Shown here piece after piece: positions 1 to 8,093 of a stretch of 23,143 nucleotides of DNA. Below the pieces are notes generated by a model. The model was not told the DNA's origin, ran no database searches, and worked only from the letters and a program-made list of their open reading frames with translations. This DNA is from DASVLX01 sp035552275 (lineage in GTDB: Bacteria; Actinomycetota; Actinomycetes; Mycobacteriales; Pseudonocardiaceae), in assembly GCA_035552275.1 (NCBI GenBank), contig DASZLR010000050.1, positions 1-23,143 on the forward strand. The letters are read 5' to 3'. Within the stretch, counting starts at the first letter, position 1. Each line of letters opens with the position of its first letter. Made by a program: the position numbers and the translations under genes.

Positions 1-141
1 ACGATCAAGTACTCGGGCGTGGCCAGTGATGATGTCTTCGACCAGTGGCACAACGTCGCCGGCCCGTTCGTGGTGTCCACCTGGAACAAGGACGGCAGCT
101 CGCAGGACGTCATGGCGCTCACCCCGGCGCAACTGAAGTAA
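1..141 (+). CDS. ABC transporter substrate-binding protein, C-terminal end (partial)
   Basis: The first 46 codons are open from base 1 in frame 1 and end at TAA 139-141; the start lies outside the window. The tail residues include DDVFDQWHNVAGPFVVSTW and end in LTPAQLK. The fragment carries no diagnostic motif. It is assigned from its place, 70 bases before a LivH-type permease and co-directional with a complete LivHMGF set, where a LivJ-type (type I periplasmic-binding fold) lipoprotein normally sits. The ending resembles the C-termini of such binding proteins. Substrate is unknown; the downstream catabolic genes suggest a polyol, sugar acid or sugar lactone rather than an amino acid. Confidence 0.7.
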   Translation, partial: TIKYSGVASDDVFDQWHNVAGPFVVSTWNKDGSSQDVMALTPAQLK

Positions 142-199
142 GCCCGAGCCGCGGTCGTCCCGCCGAGCCCGGCGGGACGACCGGCTCCCGATCTGTGAC

Positions 200-207
200 A
201 AGGAGGT
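200..207 (+). promoter_or_regulatory. Ribosome binding site of the LivH-type permease
   Basis: AAGGAGGT is a near-perfect anti-16S match, 4 bases before GTG 212. It supports the GTG start over the later in-frame ATG at 224. Confidence 0.7.
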
Positions 208-211
208 CGCG

Positions 212-1084
212 GTGCACCAGATTATGCTTTCGATCGGGTTCGGGCTCGTGACAGCGTCCATTCTGGCCTTGGCGGGGGCCGGGCTGTCCTTGCAGTTCAG
301 CATTACCAACTTCGTGAACTTCGCCTACGGCGACTACGCCACCCTGGGCGCCTATCTCGTGCTGCTCGGCATCCACTGGCACCTGCCATTTCTGGGCGCG
401 GCCATTGCCAGCGGCATCGCGATGGCACTGTTGTCGCTACTGCTGTATCGCGTGACATTCCGGTCCTTCGTCCGACGGCGGTCGCAGAACGTCACCATGT
501 TGATCGTCTCGATCGGCGTCTCGCTGGCCGTGCAGGGCGTGATCTCGGCGATCTGGGGCTCGGGATTCCAGACCTACCAGCTGACGGCGCAGGCGCCGCT
601 GTCGATCGGTCCGTTCCAGCTCACCACGCAGCAGCTGGCCGTCATCGGGGTGGCCGTCGTCGGCCTGCTGGGCCTGCACATTCTGTTGCGTTACACCACG
701 ATCGGCAAGAGCATGCGGGCGATGTCCGATGACAAGGATCTTGCCGAGGTCAGCGGGATCAACACCGCGCGGATCACCGACATCACCTGGCTGATCTCCG
801 GACTGTTGGTCGGGGTCGCCGGCATCGTGCTCGCGGTGAACACGGCGTCGTTCACGCCGCTGTTGGGCAACCAGTTCCTGTTCCTCATCTTCGCCGGTGT
901 CATTCTCGGCGGAATCGGCAAGATCTACGGCGCGATGCTCGGCGCGCTGATCATCGGGGTCTGCACCGAGGTCGCGGCCGGCTTCGTCGGCTCCGCTTAC
1001 GCCGACGCCGCCGCGTTCCTGCTGATGATCCTCATTCTGCTGGTACGGCCGAGTGGCCTGTTCACCGCCAAAGGAAGGTCGTAG
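212..1084 (+). CDS. Branched-chain amino acid-type ABC transporter permease (LivH family)
   Basis: A 290-residue polytopic membrane protein, close to the usual LivH length, with several hydrophobic segments. The cytoplasmic coupling region (GKSMRAMSDDKDLAEVSGIN, about residues 166-185) and the late glycine-rich segment GGIGKIYGAMLGALIIG (about 233-249) are typical of the HAAT permease family. It should pair with the next gene product to form the membrane channel and take substrate from the binding protein whose end is at 1-141. Start is GTG behind a strong AAGGAGGT. It ends two bases before the next gene. The Liv family also moves urea, amides and aromatic acids, so the name does not fix the substrate; the neighbours point to carbohydrate acids or polyols. 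Confidence 0.9.
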   Translation: MHQIMLSIGFGLVTASILALAGAGLSLQFSITNFVNFAYGDYATLGAYLVLLGIHWHLPFLGAAIASGIAMALLSLLLYRVTFRSFVRRRSQNVTMLIVSIGVSLAVQGVISAIWGSGFQTYQLTAQAPLSIGPFQLTTQQLAVIGVAVVGLLGLHILLRYTTIGKSMRAMSDDKDLAEVSGINTARITDITWLISGLLVGVAGIVLAVNTASFTPLLGNQFLFLIFAGVILGGIGKIYGAMLGALIIGVCTEVAAGFVGSAYADAAAFLLMILILLVRPSGLFTAKGRS

Positions 1085-1086
1085 CC

Positions 1087-2079
1087 ATGCAGTACGTGAT
1101 CTCCCTGCTACCACTGATCTGTATCTACGGAATACTGGTCCTCGGGCTCAATCTCCAGGTCGGCCTGACCGGAATCCTCAACTTCACCTATTTCACCTTC
1201 GTCGCCTTCGGCGCCTACATCGCCGCCGTGCTGAGCCTCGGTCCGGCCACTTCGGACAGTGGCATGACCTACATCCTGGGCGCGGAGATTCCGTTTCCGC
1301 TGACGCTGCTGTTGGCCGGCGCCGCCTCCGCCGCGCTCGGCGCGCTGATCAGCTTCGCCGCGCTACGGCGGTTGCGCAGCAACTACCTCGCGCTGGTCAC
1401 GGTCGGCGCCGGCTATGTCGTGTACACCGTGGTGGGCAACCAGACGAACCTGTTCAACGGCTGGAACGGCCTGTTCGGCGTGCCCACGCCCGCTCCGCAG
1501 AATCTGAACTCCAACGGCCAGATGCTGTTCTTCACCGGTGTCTGCCTGCTGTTCCTGATCGTCGTCTTCGTCGCCCTCGAACGGCTGCGCCGCTCGCCGC
1601 TGGGTCGGGTGATCCGGGGCATCCGGGACGACGACGGCGTCGTGGAAGCGTTCGGCCGCAACGTCTTCCGGGTCCGGATGACCGTGTTCGCGGTCGGCTG
1701 CTTCGTGGCCGGCGTCGGCGGCAGCCTGCTGGTCATGTACGCGACGGCGTTCAATCCGCAGTCGTTCCTGCCGCCGGAGACGTTCATCATGTTCGCGGCG
1801 ATGATCATCGGCGGGGTCGGGAACAACTGGGGCTCGCTGCTCGGCGCGGCCGTCGTGCCGGTGGCGTTCGCCGAGGTCACCCGGTTCCTGCCGGAGTTCG
1901 GGCACGCCGGGCTGGTCGAAGCCCTGCGCGGCGTCGCCGTCGGGGTGCTGCTCATCGTGGTGCTGCGGTTCATGCCGCAGGGCGTGCTGCGCGAGCGCGC
2001 GCCGATCGACCGAGATGTCCGCGAGCCAGCCGTCCAGCCGGCTCCGTCCGGCGCGCTCACCGGGAGCAACCATGCCTGA
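1087..2079 (+). CDS. Branched-chain amino acid-type ABC transporter permease (LivM family)
   Basis: 330 residues, a typical LivM length, starting at ATG with AAAGGAAGG about 9 bases upstream. It is strongly hydrophobic. The coupling loop GRVIRGIRDDDGVVEAFGRN (about residues 178-197) and GGVGNNWGSLLGAAVV late in the protein are LivM hallmarks. It is the second channel subunit of the importer and follows the first permease after two bases. Its last 8 bases overlap the start of the ATPase gene that follows, which suggests translational coupling. Substrate is not determined by sequence. Confidence 0.9.
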   Translation: MQYVISLLPLICIYGILVLGLNLQVGLTGILNFTYFTFVAFGAYIAAVLSLGPATSDSGMTYILGAEIPFPLTLLLAGAASAALGALISFAALRRLRSNYLALVTVGAGYVVYTVVGNQTNLFNGWNGLFGVPTPAPQNLNSNGQMLFFTGVCLLFLIVVFVALERLRRSPLGRVIRGIRDDDGVVEAFGRNVFRVRMTVFAVGCFVAGVGGSLLVMYATAFNPQSFLPPETFIMFAAMIIGGVGNNWGSLLGAAVVPVAFAEVTRFLPEFGHAGLVEALRGVAVGVLLIVVLRFMPQGVLRERAPIDRDVREPAVQPAPSGALTGSNHA

Positions 2080-2848
2080 AACGCTGCTCGAACTCGTCGA
2101 CGTGTCGAAGAACTTCGGCGGGTTGCAGGCCGTCGGCGGGTGTGCCTTCAAGGTGGCGGAGGGCAGCGTCACCGGAATCATCGGCCCGAACGGTGCCGGC
2201 AAGACGACCACGCTGAACATGATCGCCGGCGAGGCGCACCCGGACCGGGGAAGAATCCTGTTGGCCGGCTCGCCCGTCGAACGGCTGCGGCCCTACCAGC
2301 TGAGCCGGCTGGGCGTCGGGCGGACCTTCCAGCTCGCGCGGGAACTGGGCCGGCTGACCGTGATGGAGAACCTCTGCCTCGCGCCCGCCGGACAGAAGGG
2401 CGAATCGCTGTTCTGGAGCGTCATCGGCGGTCCGGCGGTGCGCCGGCAGGAGGCGGCGATCCGCACCCGAGCCCGCGAGGTGCTGGACATGTTCGCGTTG
2501 TACGACAAGCGCAACGACCTGGCGATGACGCTGTCCGGCGGCCAGAAGAAGCTGCTGGAGATCGCCCGCGCGGTGATGTCCGAGCCGAAGCTGCTGCTGA
2601 TGGACGAGCCCACCGCCGGCGTCAACCCGGCACTGCGGGACCGGCTGCTCGCGCACATCCGCCGGATCAACGAGACCGGGCTTACCGTGCTGATTGTCGA
2701 ACACAACCTGTCGGTGATCGAGGAACTGTGCGACGACGTGATCGTCATGGCCGCCGGATCGGTTCTGCGGCGCGGAAAACTCGCCGACCTGCGCCGCGAC
2801 GCGGACGTGGTGGCGGCCTATCTCGGAGGACAGCATGTCAGTGCTTGA
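2072..2848 (+). CDS. ABC transporter ATP-binding protein (LivG family)
   Basis: 258 residues from ATG 2072; an upstream in-frame GTG exists but would run deep into the permease gene. Walker A is GPNGAGKT (38-45), the signature is LSGGQ (154-158), Walker B ends in LLLMDEP (174-180), and the switch histidine is H211 in VEHN. The long insert between Walker A and the signature and the TAGVNP stretch after Walker B mark the LivG rather than the LivF subgroup. It powers import as one half of the ATPase heterodimer at the inner face of the membrane. It overlaps the preceding gene by 8 bases and the next by 14. Confidence 0.92.
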   Translation: MPETLLELVDVSKNFGGLQAVGGCAFKVAEGSVTGIIGPNGAGKTTTLNMIAGEAHPDRGRILLAGSPVERLRPYQLSRLGVGRTFQLARELGRLTVMENLCLAPAGQKGESLFWSVIGGPAVRRQEAAIRTRAREVLDMFALYDKRNDLAMTLSGGQKKLLEIARAVMSEPKLLLMDEPTAGVNPALRDRLLAHIRRINETGLTVLIVEHNLSVIEELCDDVIVMAAGSVLRRGKLADLRRDADVVAAYLGGQHVSA

Positions 2849-3605
2849 GGCCAACGACTCAGTGCTGGAGGTCAGCGACCTGACCGCCGGTTATCACCGC
2901 TCCATTCCCACGATCCGCGAGGTGTCGGTGCGGGTCGAGTCCGGTCAGCTGGTGGCCGTGATCGGCCCGAACGGCGCCGGCAAGTCGACGTTCATCAAGG
3001 CCGTCGTCGGGCTCTGTACCGTCCACTCCGGACAGGTTCGGCTGGACGGCGAGCTCCTTTCCGGACTGGCCACGTCCAGGATCGTGGCCCACGGCATCGG
3101 CTACGTCCCCCAGGTCAACAACGTCTTCCCCAGCCTCACGGTGAAGGAGAACCTGGAGATGGGCGGCTATCTGCAACGCCGCGGCGTGCCGCGACGGATC
3201 GGTGAGGTCACCGAGTTGTTCCCGGACCTGCGCGCGGCCATGCACCGGCACGCGGAGGAACTGTCCGGCGGACAGCGCAACATGCTCGCGCTCGCGCGGG
3301 CGCTGATGACCAGTCCGAAGGTGGTGCTGATGGACGAGCCGACCGCGGGGCTGTCCCCGCTGTACGTGGACAAGGTGTGGGAGCAGGTGCGGCGGGTCGG
3401 CGAGGCGGGTGTGGGCGTGCTGATCGTGGAGCAGAACGCCCGGCGCGCGCTGGAGAACGCCGATCAGGGTGTGGTGCTGGTCGAGGGCTCGGTCGCCGCG
3501 TATCGGCCGGCCTCGGAACTACTGGACAGTCCGGAGGTGGTCGAGTTGTACCTGGGTGGCGAAGGGGCGGTCGCCGCGGCCGAGATGAGCGGGTCAGCGG
3601 GATGA
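2835..3605 (+). CDS. ABC transporter ATP-binding protein (LivF family)
   Basis: 256 residues, starting at ATG 2835 with GGAGGA just upstream inside the end of the preceding ATPase gene. Walker A is GPNGAGKS (44-51), the signature LSGGQ (143-147), Walker B VVLMDEP (163-169), and the switch position is Q200 in VEQN, the usual LivF replacement for histidine. GYVPQVNNVFPSLTVKENL is the Q-loop region typical of LivF. The C-terminus carries a Gly/Ala/Ser tail of about 15 residues beyond the family core. It completes the importer. Its stop overlaps the regulator start in an ATGA. Confidence 0.92.
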   Translation: MSVLEANDSVLEVSDLTAGYHRSIPTIREVSVRVESGQLVAVIGPNGAGKSTFIKAVVGLCTVHSGQVRLDGELLSGLATSRIVAHGIGYVPQVNNVFPSLTVKENLEMGGYLQRRGVPRRIGEVTELFPDLRAAMHRHAEELSGGQRNMLALARALMTSPKVVLMDEPTAGLSPLYVDKVWEQVRRVGEAGVGVLIVEQNARRALENADQGVVLVEGSVAAYRPASELLDSPEVVELYLGGEGAVAAAEMSGSAG

Positions 3606-4312
3606 GCGGAGTGCGGAAAATCTCGCCCCGTCAGCGCGGCAGTGGCGGCAGTAATGGCAGTGACGGTCAGGTCGTGCCGCTGCACCAGCCGAGCCTGGTC
3701 GAGTTGGCGGCCGACGACCTGCGGCGGCGCATTCTCAGCGGCCAGCTGGCGCAGGGCCAGCGGCTGGTCGAGGAGCGGCTGAGCGAGGAACTCGGGATCA
3801 GCCGGCCGCCGCTGCGCGAGGCGATGCGGATGCTCGAACACGAGGGGCTGATCGTCAAGCTGCCGCGATTCGGCTCCCAGGTCGTCCAGCTCTCTCCACA
3901 CGACTACTGGGAGCTGCTGACACTTCGGCACTCGCTGGAGTCGACCGCGTTCCGGATCGCCATCCCGGTCGCCGACGACCGGCTGCTGGACGAGCCACGG
4001 CGACGGCTGCGGGAGTTGGAGGCGTGCGCGCCGGACGGCGAGCCGCCCGAGATGATCCAGGCCGGCTACCGGTTCCACCTGGCCCTGGTCGCGATCGCCG
4101 GGCACCACCGGATCGTCGATGTGTATCGGTCGCTCCAGGCGCAGTTGCAGCTGTGCATGGCGTTGCACATCCAGTCGAGCCCGGAAAGCTTGCAGCACAA
4201 CGCGGGCCGGCACCGCGTCCTGCTCACGGCGGTGGAGTCCGGCGACCTCGACCAAGCCCTGGCCGCCCTGGACGCACACGGCCACGGTCGGTTCCTTGGC
4301 GCGAAGCCCTGA
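3602..4312 (+). CDS. GntR family transcriptional regulator with FCD ligand domain
   Basis: 236 residues from ATG 3602, whose ATGA overlaps the ATPase stop. An unstructured Ser/Gly-rich N-terminus (about 1-30) precedes a winged-helix domain: LAADDLRRRILSGQLAQGQ, then the recognition helix region ISRPPLREAMRMLEHEGLI (about 66-84). The FCD effector domain follows with the metal-binding histidines expected for the family: H159 (YRFHLAL), H204 (AGRHRVLL) and H226 (LDAHGHG). FCD regulators usually bind carboxylated metabolites such as sugar acids and often repress their own operon. Sitting between transporter and enzyme genes, it probably senses the substrate or an acid intermediate of this pathway. 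I found no convincing operator within the window. Confidence 0.9.
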   Translation: MSGVRKISPRQRGSGGSNGSDGQVVPLHQPSLVELAADDLRRRILSGQLAQGQRLVEERLSEELGISRPPLREAMRMLEHEGLIVKLPRFGSQVVQLSPHDYWELLTLRHSLESTAFRIAIPVADDRLLDEPRRRLRELEACAPDGEPPEMIQAGYRFHLALVAIAGHHRIVDVYRSLQAQLQLCMALHIQSSPESLQHNAGRHRVLLTAVESGDLDQALAALDAHGHGRFLGAKP

Positions 4313-4315
4313 CAC

Positions 4316-4322
4316 GGAGGAA
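4316..4322 (+). promoter_or_regulatory. Ribosome binding site that fixes the start of the PdxA-TIM fusion
   Basis: GGAGGAA lies 4 bases before ATG 4327 and just after the regulator stop. Because the reading frame is open for 101 codons upstream, this site and the homology to PdxA N-termini (MKPRVCLTLGDPSGVG) decide the start. Confidence 0.75.
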
Positions 4323-4326
4323 GTCA

Positions 4327-6327
4327 ATGAAGCCACGCGTTTGTCTGACCCTGGGCGATCCCAGCGGAGTCGGCAGTGAGCTGGTCGCGAAACTACTGTC
4401 CCTTCCGGACATCACCGAGCAGGCCGACATCGTCGTGGTCGGCTCGGCGGCGGAATTCGAGCGCGGCCAGGAGATCGCCGGGGTCACCGTCACCGCGCCG
4501 ATCCAGTTCCAGGACGTGCCGATCGACGGCGTGCACGAGGTGGGTGCGGCGGGCGCGGTGTCCGGGCGGCACACGTTGGCGGTGCTGGGCCGGGCGATGG
4601 ACATGGCGGCAGCCGGTGCGGTGGACGCGGTGTGTTTCGCGCCCCTGAACAAGGAATCCCTGCACGCCGGGGGAAATTCGTTCGAGGACGAGTTGCACTG
4701 GTTCGCCGACCGGCTGGGCGTCGACGGCTTCATCTGCGAGATCAACGCACTGGACGAGGTGTGGACGTCTCGGGTCAGCTCGCATATTCCGATGCGCGAC
4801 GCCTACGGCCATATCACCGAGGAACGGATTCTGGCCGCCGTCCGGCTGCTGGACGAGGCGATGCGCTCCGCCGGCCGCGACACGCCACGTTTCGCGGTGT
4901 GCGGCTTCAATCCGCACGCCGGTGACGGCGGCCTGCTGGGCCGCGAGGAAATCGAGGTGATCGCACCCGCCGTCGCGAAGGCGCGCGAGTTCATCGACAC
5001 CATCGACGGGCCGTTCTCCGCGGACACCGTGTTCCTCAAGGTACGCGCCGGGCAGTACGACGGGGTCGTCACGATGTTCCACGACCAGGGCCAGATCGCC
5101 CTGAAGCTGATGGGCTTCGAGCGCGGCGTCACCATCCAGGGCGGTCTGCCGTTCCCGGTCACCACACCCGCGCACGGCACCGCCTTCGACATCGTCGGCA
5201 AGAACCTGGGCAACGTGTCGGCGTTCCGGCACGCGTTCGACATGGCCTGCACCATGGTCCGGCACGGCGCGCAACCAGCCCAACCGGCCGCGAACCGGAC
5301 GACCGGTGTGGTGACCGTTCCAGCGCCGGCGGTTTCCGACGACGGCGCCGACCGGGCCGAGGCCTGGCCGATCGCCGCCGCGATGCTGCCCTATCCGGCC
5401 GTGCTGCCCGACGGATCACTCGTCCAGGACCAACCCGCCGAGCACTGGCACCGGACCCTGGCCGAAGTGTGCGACCTGGAATTTCGCCAGGTCGACATCA
5501 CCGACTCCTGGCTGCGGGCCGGCGACCTGACCGCCGACCGCCGGGACGAGTTGATCTCCGTGCTGGCTGATCTCGGTCTCGGCGTGCCGGCGATTTCCAC
5601 CGCTCGGCGCAGCGTCATCGATCCCCGGCACGGCGCGGACAATCTCGCCTACTGCCACCGGGTGCTGGACGCGGCCGCCGCCATGGGCGCGGATCTGGTG
5701 TCGGTCGGGCTTTTCCAGGCCCTGACCGAGGAACAGCGGTCCGCGCTGTGGTTCTGGACGGTTCCGGGCGCCAGCGATCCGGACGATCCGGAGGTCTGGA
5801 AGCTGGCCGTCGCGCGGCTGCGGGAACTCGGCGCGCACGCGGCCGAACTGGGCCTGGCGCTGTCCCTGGAGATGTACGAGGACACCTACCTGGGCACCGC
5901 CGACAGCGCGGTGCGGCTGGTCACCGACATCGACCTGCCCAACGTCGGCCTCAATCCCGATCTCGGCAATCTGGTGCGGCTACAGCGCCCGGTCGAGGCG
6001 TGGCAGTCCATGTTGGACAAGACACTTCCCTACGCCAACTACTGGCACGTGAAGAACTACTTCCGCAGCGAGGATCCGGCGACCGGAGCGGTGTTCAGCA
6101 CGCCCGCGCCGCTGGAACTAGGCGTCATCAACTACCGGGCCGCGATCGCCCAGGCGGTGCGATCCGGCTATCGCGGCGCGTTCTGCGCCGAGCATTACGG
6201 CGGTGACGGACTCGGCGTCGCGGCCCGCAATCGGGACTACCTGCGGGCGCTGCTCCGGCAGGCCCACGCGGTCAACGCAAAGGCGGTCCACGAAAAGGCG
6301 GGAAACGGAAAGGGGGCAACCCGATGA
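4327..6327 (+). CDS. PdxA-like dehydrogenase fused to a sugar isomerase/epimerase-like TIM barrel
   Basis: 666 residues in one uninterrupted frame. Residues 1 to about 312 are a PdxA-family NAD-dependent beta-hydroxyacid dehydrogenase: LGDPSGVG (9-16), metal histidines H153 (SSHIP), H197 (FNPHAGDGG) and H252 (MFHDQGQ), and HGTAFDIVGK (283-292). A linker rich in Ala, Pro and Asp (about 313-345) leads to a xylose-isomerase-like TIM barrel with a plausible metal set E515 (SLEMYED), D545 (NPDLGN), H574 (YWHVKNY) and E622 (CAEHYGGDG). PdxA enzymes oxidise a hydroxyacid, which then loses CO2; PdxA2 relatives act on 4-phospho-erythronate or -threonate and TphB on an unphosphorylated diol acid. The TIM family includes isomerases, epimerases and a 3-oxo-isoapionate decarboxylase. 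I infer oxidation followed by decarboxylation or isomerisation of a sugar acid to a tetrulose. It is not likely to be the vitamin B6 enzyme. Its stop overlaps the kinase start by ATGA. Confidence 0.88.
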   Translation: MKPRVCLTLGDPSGVGSELVAKLLSLPDITEQADIVVVGSAAEFERGQEIAGVTVTAPIQFQDVPIDGVHEVGAAGAVSGRHTLAVLGRAMDMAAAGAVDAVCFAPLNKESLHAGGNSFEDELHWFADRLGVDGFICEINALDEVWTSRVSSHIPMRDAYGHITEERILAAVRLLDEAMRSAGRDTPRFAVCGFNPHAGDGGLLGREEIEVIAPAVAKAREFIDTIDGPFSADTVFLKVRAGQYDGVVTMFHDQGQIALKLMGFERGVTIQGGLPFPVTTPAHGTAFDIVGKNLGNVSAFRHAFDMACTMVRHGAQPAQPAANRTTGVVTVPAPAVSDDGADRAEAWPIAAAMLPYPAVLPDGSLVQDQPAEHWHRTLAEVCDLEFRQVDITDSWLRAGDLTADRRDELISVLADLGLGVPAISTARRSVIDPRHGADNLAYCHRVLDAAAAMGADLVSVGLFQALTEEQRSALWFWTVPGASDPDDPEVWKLAVARLRELGAHAAELGLALSLEMYEDTYLGTADSAVRLVTDIDLPNVGLNPDLGNLVRLQRPVEAWQSMLDKTLPYANYWHVKNYFRSEDPATGAVFSTPAPLELGVINYRAAIAQAVRSGYRGAFCAEHYGGDGLGVAARNRDYLRALLRQAHAVNAKAVHEKAGNGKGATR

Positions 6328-8093
6328 GCCCACTGAGCAACGCGCCGGAGCGCTTCGCCGCGGAGATGCTGGCCGGGTTTGCCGACGCGCATCGGGACCG
6401 GGTGCGCGCGGTGCCCGGCGGCGTCGTCCGCGCGACTCCGTCGCCGCCGGGCAAGGTCGCCGTGGTGACCGGCGGCGGGTCCGGCCACTATCCGGCGTTC
6501 GTCGGGCTGGTCGGGCACGGGATGGCCGACGGCGCGGCGGCCGGCGAGGTGTTCGCCTCGCCGTCGGCTCAGCAGATCGTGCGGGTCGCCCGCGCGGCCG
6601 AGCACGGCGGCGGCATCCTGTTCGCCTTCGGCAACTACGCCGGGGACGTGCTGAACTTCCGGCTGGCAGCCGACCAGCTACGCAAGGCCGGCGTGGACGT
6701 CCGCGTCCTCCCGATCACCGACGACCTCGCCAGCGCCGGGGTCGGCTGCGAGGCGCAGCGCCGGGGCATCGCGGGCGCGCTGGTCGTCTACAAGGTGGCC
6801 GGCGCGGCGGCCGAGGCCGGCCGGAGTCTGGACGAGGTCGAGCGGCTGGCCGGCAAGGCGAACGACCGGACCCGGTCGCTGGGGGTGGCCTTCGCCGGCT
6901 GCACCGTGCCCGGCGCGACCGGGCCGCTGTTCGCGCTGCCGGAAGCCACGCTGGCCCTGGGGATGGGCATCCACGGCGAGCCGGGCATCCGCACCGAGCC
7001 GCTGCCGAGCGCCGACGACCTCGCCGACCTGCTCGTGGACCAGGTGCTGGCCGAAGCGCCGCCGGGCGCGGACGGCCGGGTCGCCGCTGTCCTCAATGGA
7101 CTCGGCGGGACCAGGTACGAGGAACTGTTCGTGCTGTGGCGGCGCGTCGCGGAGCGGCTGGCGGGCGCCGGTCTCACCGTCGTCGGTCCGGAGGTCGGCG
7201 AGCTGACCACCAGCCTGGACATGGCCGGCTGCTCGCTGAGCGTGTGCTGGCTGGACGACGAACTGACCGAGCTGTGGCTGAGCCCGGCCGATAGCCCCGC
7301 CTATCGGCGCGGCCAGGCGGCGGAATCAGCCATCGCGGTGCCCGCGCCGGCTGCTGGCGACGCGACCGAAACGCCGGAGGCGGTGAACCCCACCAATTCG
7401 GACAACGTTGTCAGCCCGGTCAGCACGGTGTCGCGGCAGTGGGCTCGGCGGGTGCTGGCGGCGTTCGACGCCATGGCGGCCGTGTTGCGGTCCCATGAGG
7501 ACTATCTCGGCCAGTTGGACGCCGTCGCCGGCGATGGCGATCACGGCCGGGGCATGACCCGCGGTTGCGAAGCGGCCCGGGACGCGGCCCGCGCGGCGAT
7601 CGAGGCCGGCGCCGGGGTGCGCGGGACCGTACTGGCGGCCGCTGAATCGTGGGCCGACAAGGCCGGCGGCACCTCGGGAGTCCTGTGGGGCCAGGCGTTG
7701 CGCGAGTTCGGGTCCGAACTGGACGATCAGACCGCGCCCGGCGGGCCGGACATCGCCCGCGCGGTGGCCGCCGCCCTGGCCGGGGTCACCACGCTGGGCG
7801 GCGCGGTGCCCGGCGACAAGACGATCGTGGACGGACTGGACGCGTTCTCCGTGTCGTTGTCCGCCGCCATCGCCGCCGGTGAATCGCTGGAGACCGCCTG
7901 GGGCGTCGCCGCCAAGGCCGCGACCGCGCAGGCCGAGGCGACCGCCGCGATGACGCCGCGCAAGGGCCGCGCCCGACCGCTGGCCGCACTGAGCGTAGGC
8001 ACGCCCGATCCTGGTGCGGTGTCGCTGGCCTTGTGCGTGGACGCGATCGACCGACAGTTCGGGGAGACGAGGACATCATGCCGAAGCCGCTGA
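6324..8093 (+). CDS. Dihydroxyacetone kinase family protein (DhaK-DhaL fusion), probable erythrulose kinase
   Basis: 589 residues, the single-chain ATP-dependent type. The DhaK part (about 1-330) has GGGSGHYP (50-57), the acidic residue D108 in NYAGDV, and the covalent substrate histidine H217 in GMGIHGEPG. After a linker (about 335-368), the DhaL part carries DGDHG (404-408), GGTSG (449-453), PGDKTIVDGLDAF (about 497-509) and RKGRARPLAALSVGTPDPGA (about 546-565) for ATP-Mg binding. Single-chain DAK enzymes phosphorylate dihydroxyacetone, and relatives named LerK or DerK phosphorylate L- or D-erythrulose. The following RpiB-like and TPI-like genes favour the tetrulose role. It shares ATGA with the gene before it and overlaps the next by 16 bases. 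No damaged motif is seen. Confidence 0.9.
   Translation: MSPLSNAPERFAAEMLAGFADAHRDRVRAVPGGVVRATPSPPGKVAVVTGGGSGHYPAFVGLVGHGMADGAAAGEVFASPSAQQIVRVARAAEHGGGILFAFGNYAGDVLNFRLAADQLRKAGVDVRVLPITDDLASAGVGCEAQRRGIAGALVVYKVAGAAAEAGRSLDEVERLAGKANDRTRSLGVAFAGCTVPGATGPLFALPEATLALGMGIHGEPGIRTEPLPSADDLADLLVDQVLAEAPPGADGRVAAVLNGLGGTRYEELFVLWRRVAERLAGAGLTVVGPEVGELTTSLDMAGCSLSVCWLDDELTELWLSPADSPAYRRGQAAESAIAVPAPAAGDATETPEAVNPTNSDNVVSPVSTVSRQWARRVLAAFDAMAAVLRSHEDYLGQLDAVAGDGDHGRGMTRGCEAARDAARAAIEAGAGVRGTVLAAAESWADKAGGTSGVLWGQALREFGSELDDQTAPGGPDIARAVAAALAGVTTLGGAVPGDKTIVDGLDAFSVSLSAAIAAGESLETAWGVAAKAATAQAEATAAMTPRKGRARPLAALSVGTPDPGAVSLALCVDAIDRQFGETRTSCRSR

Noticed and set aside
212..3605. A true branched-chain amino acid importer
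   Set aside because: The family is right, but the operon contains only carbohydrate-acid and tetrulose enzymes and an FCD regulator, so amino acid transport is not supported by context.
4327..5260. Vitamin B6 biosynthesis enzyme PdxA
   Set aside because: The domain is PdxA-like, but it is fused to a sugar-isomerase barrel and lies in a carbohydrate operon; actinomycetes normally make B6 by the PdxS/PdxT route.
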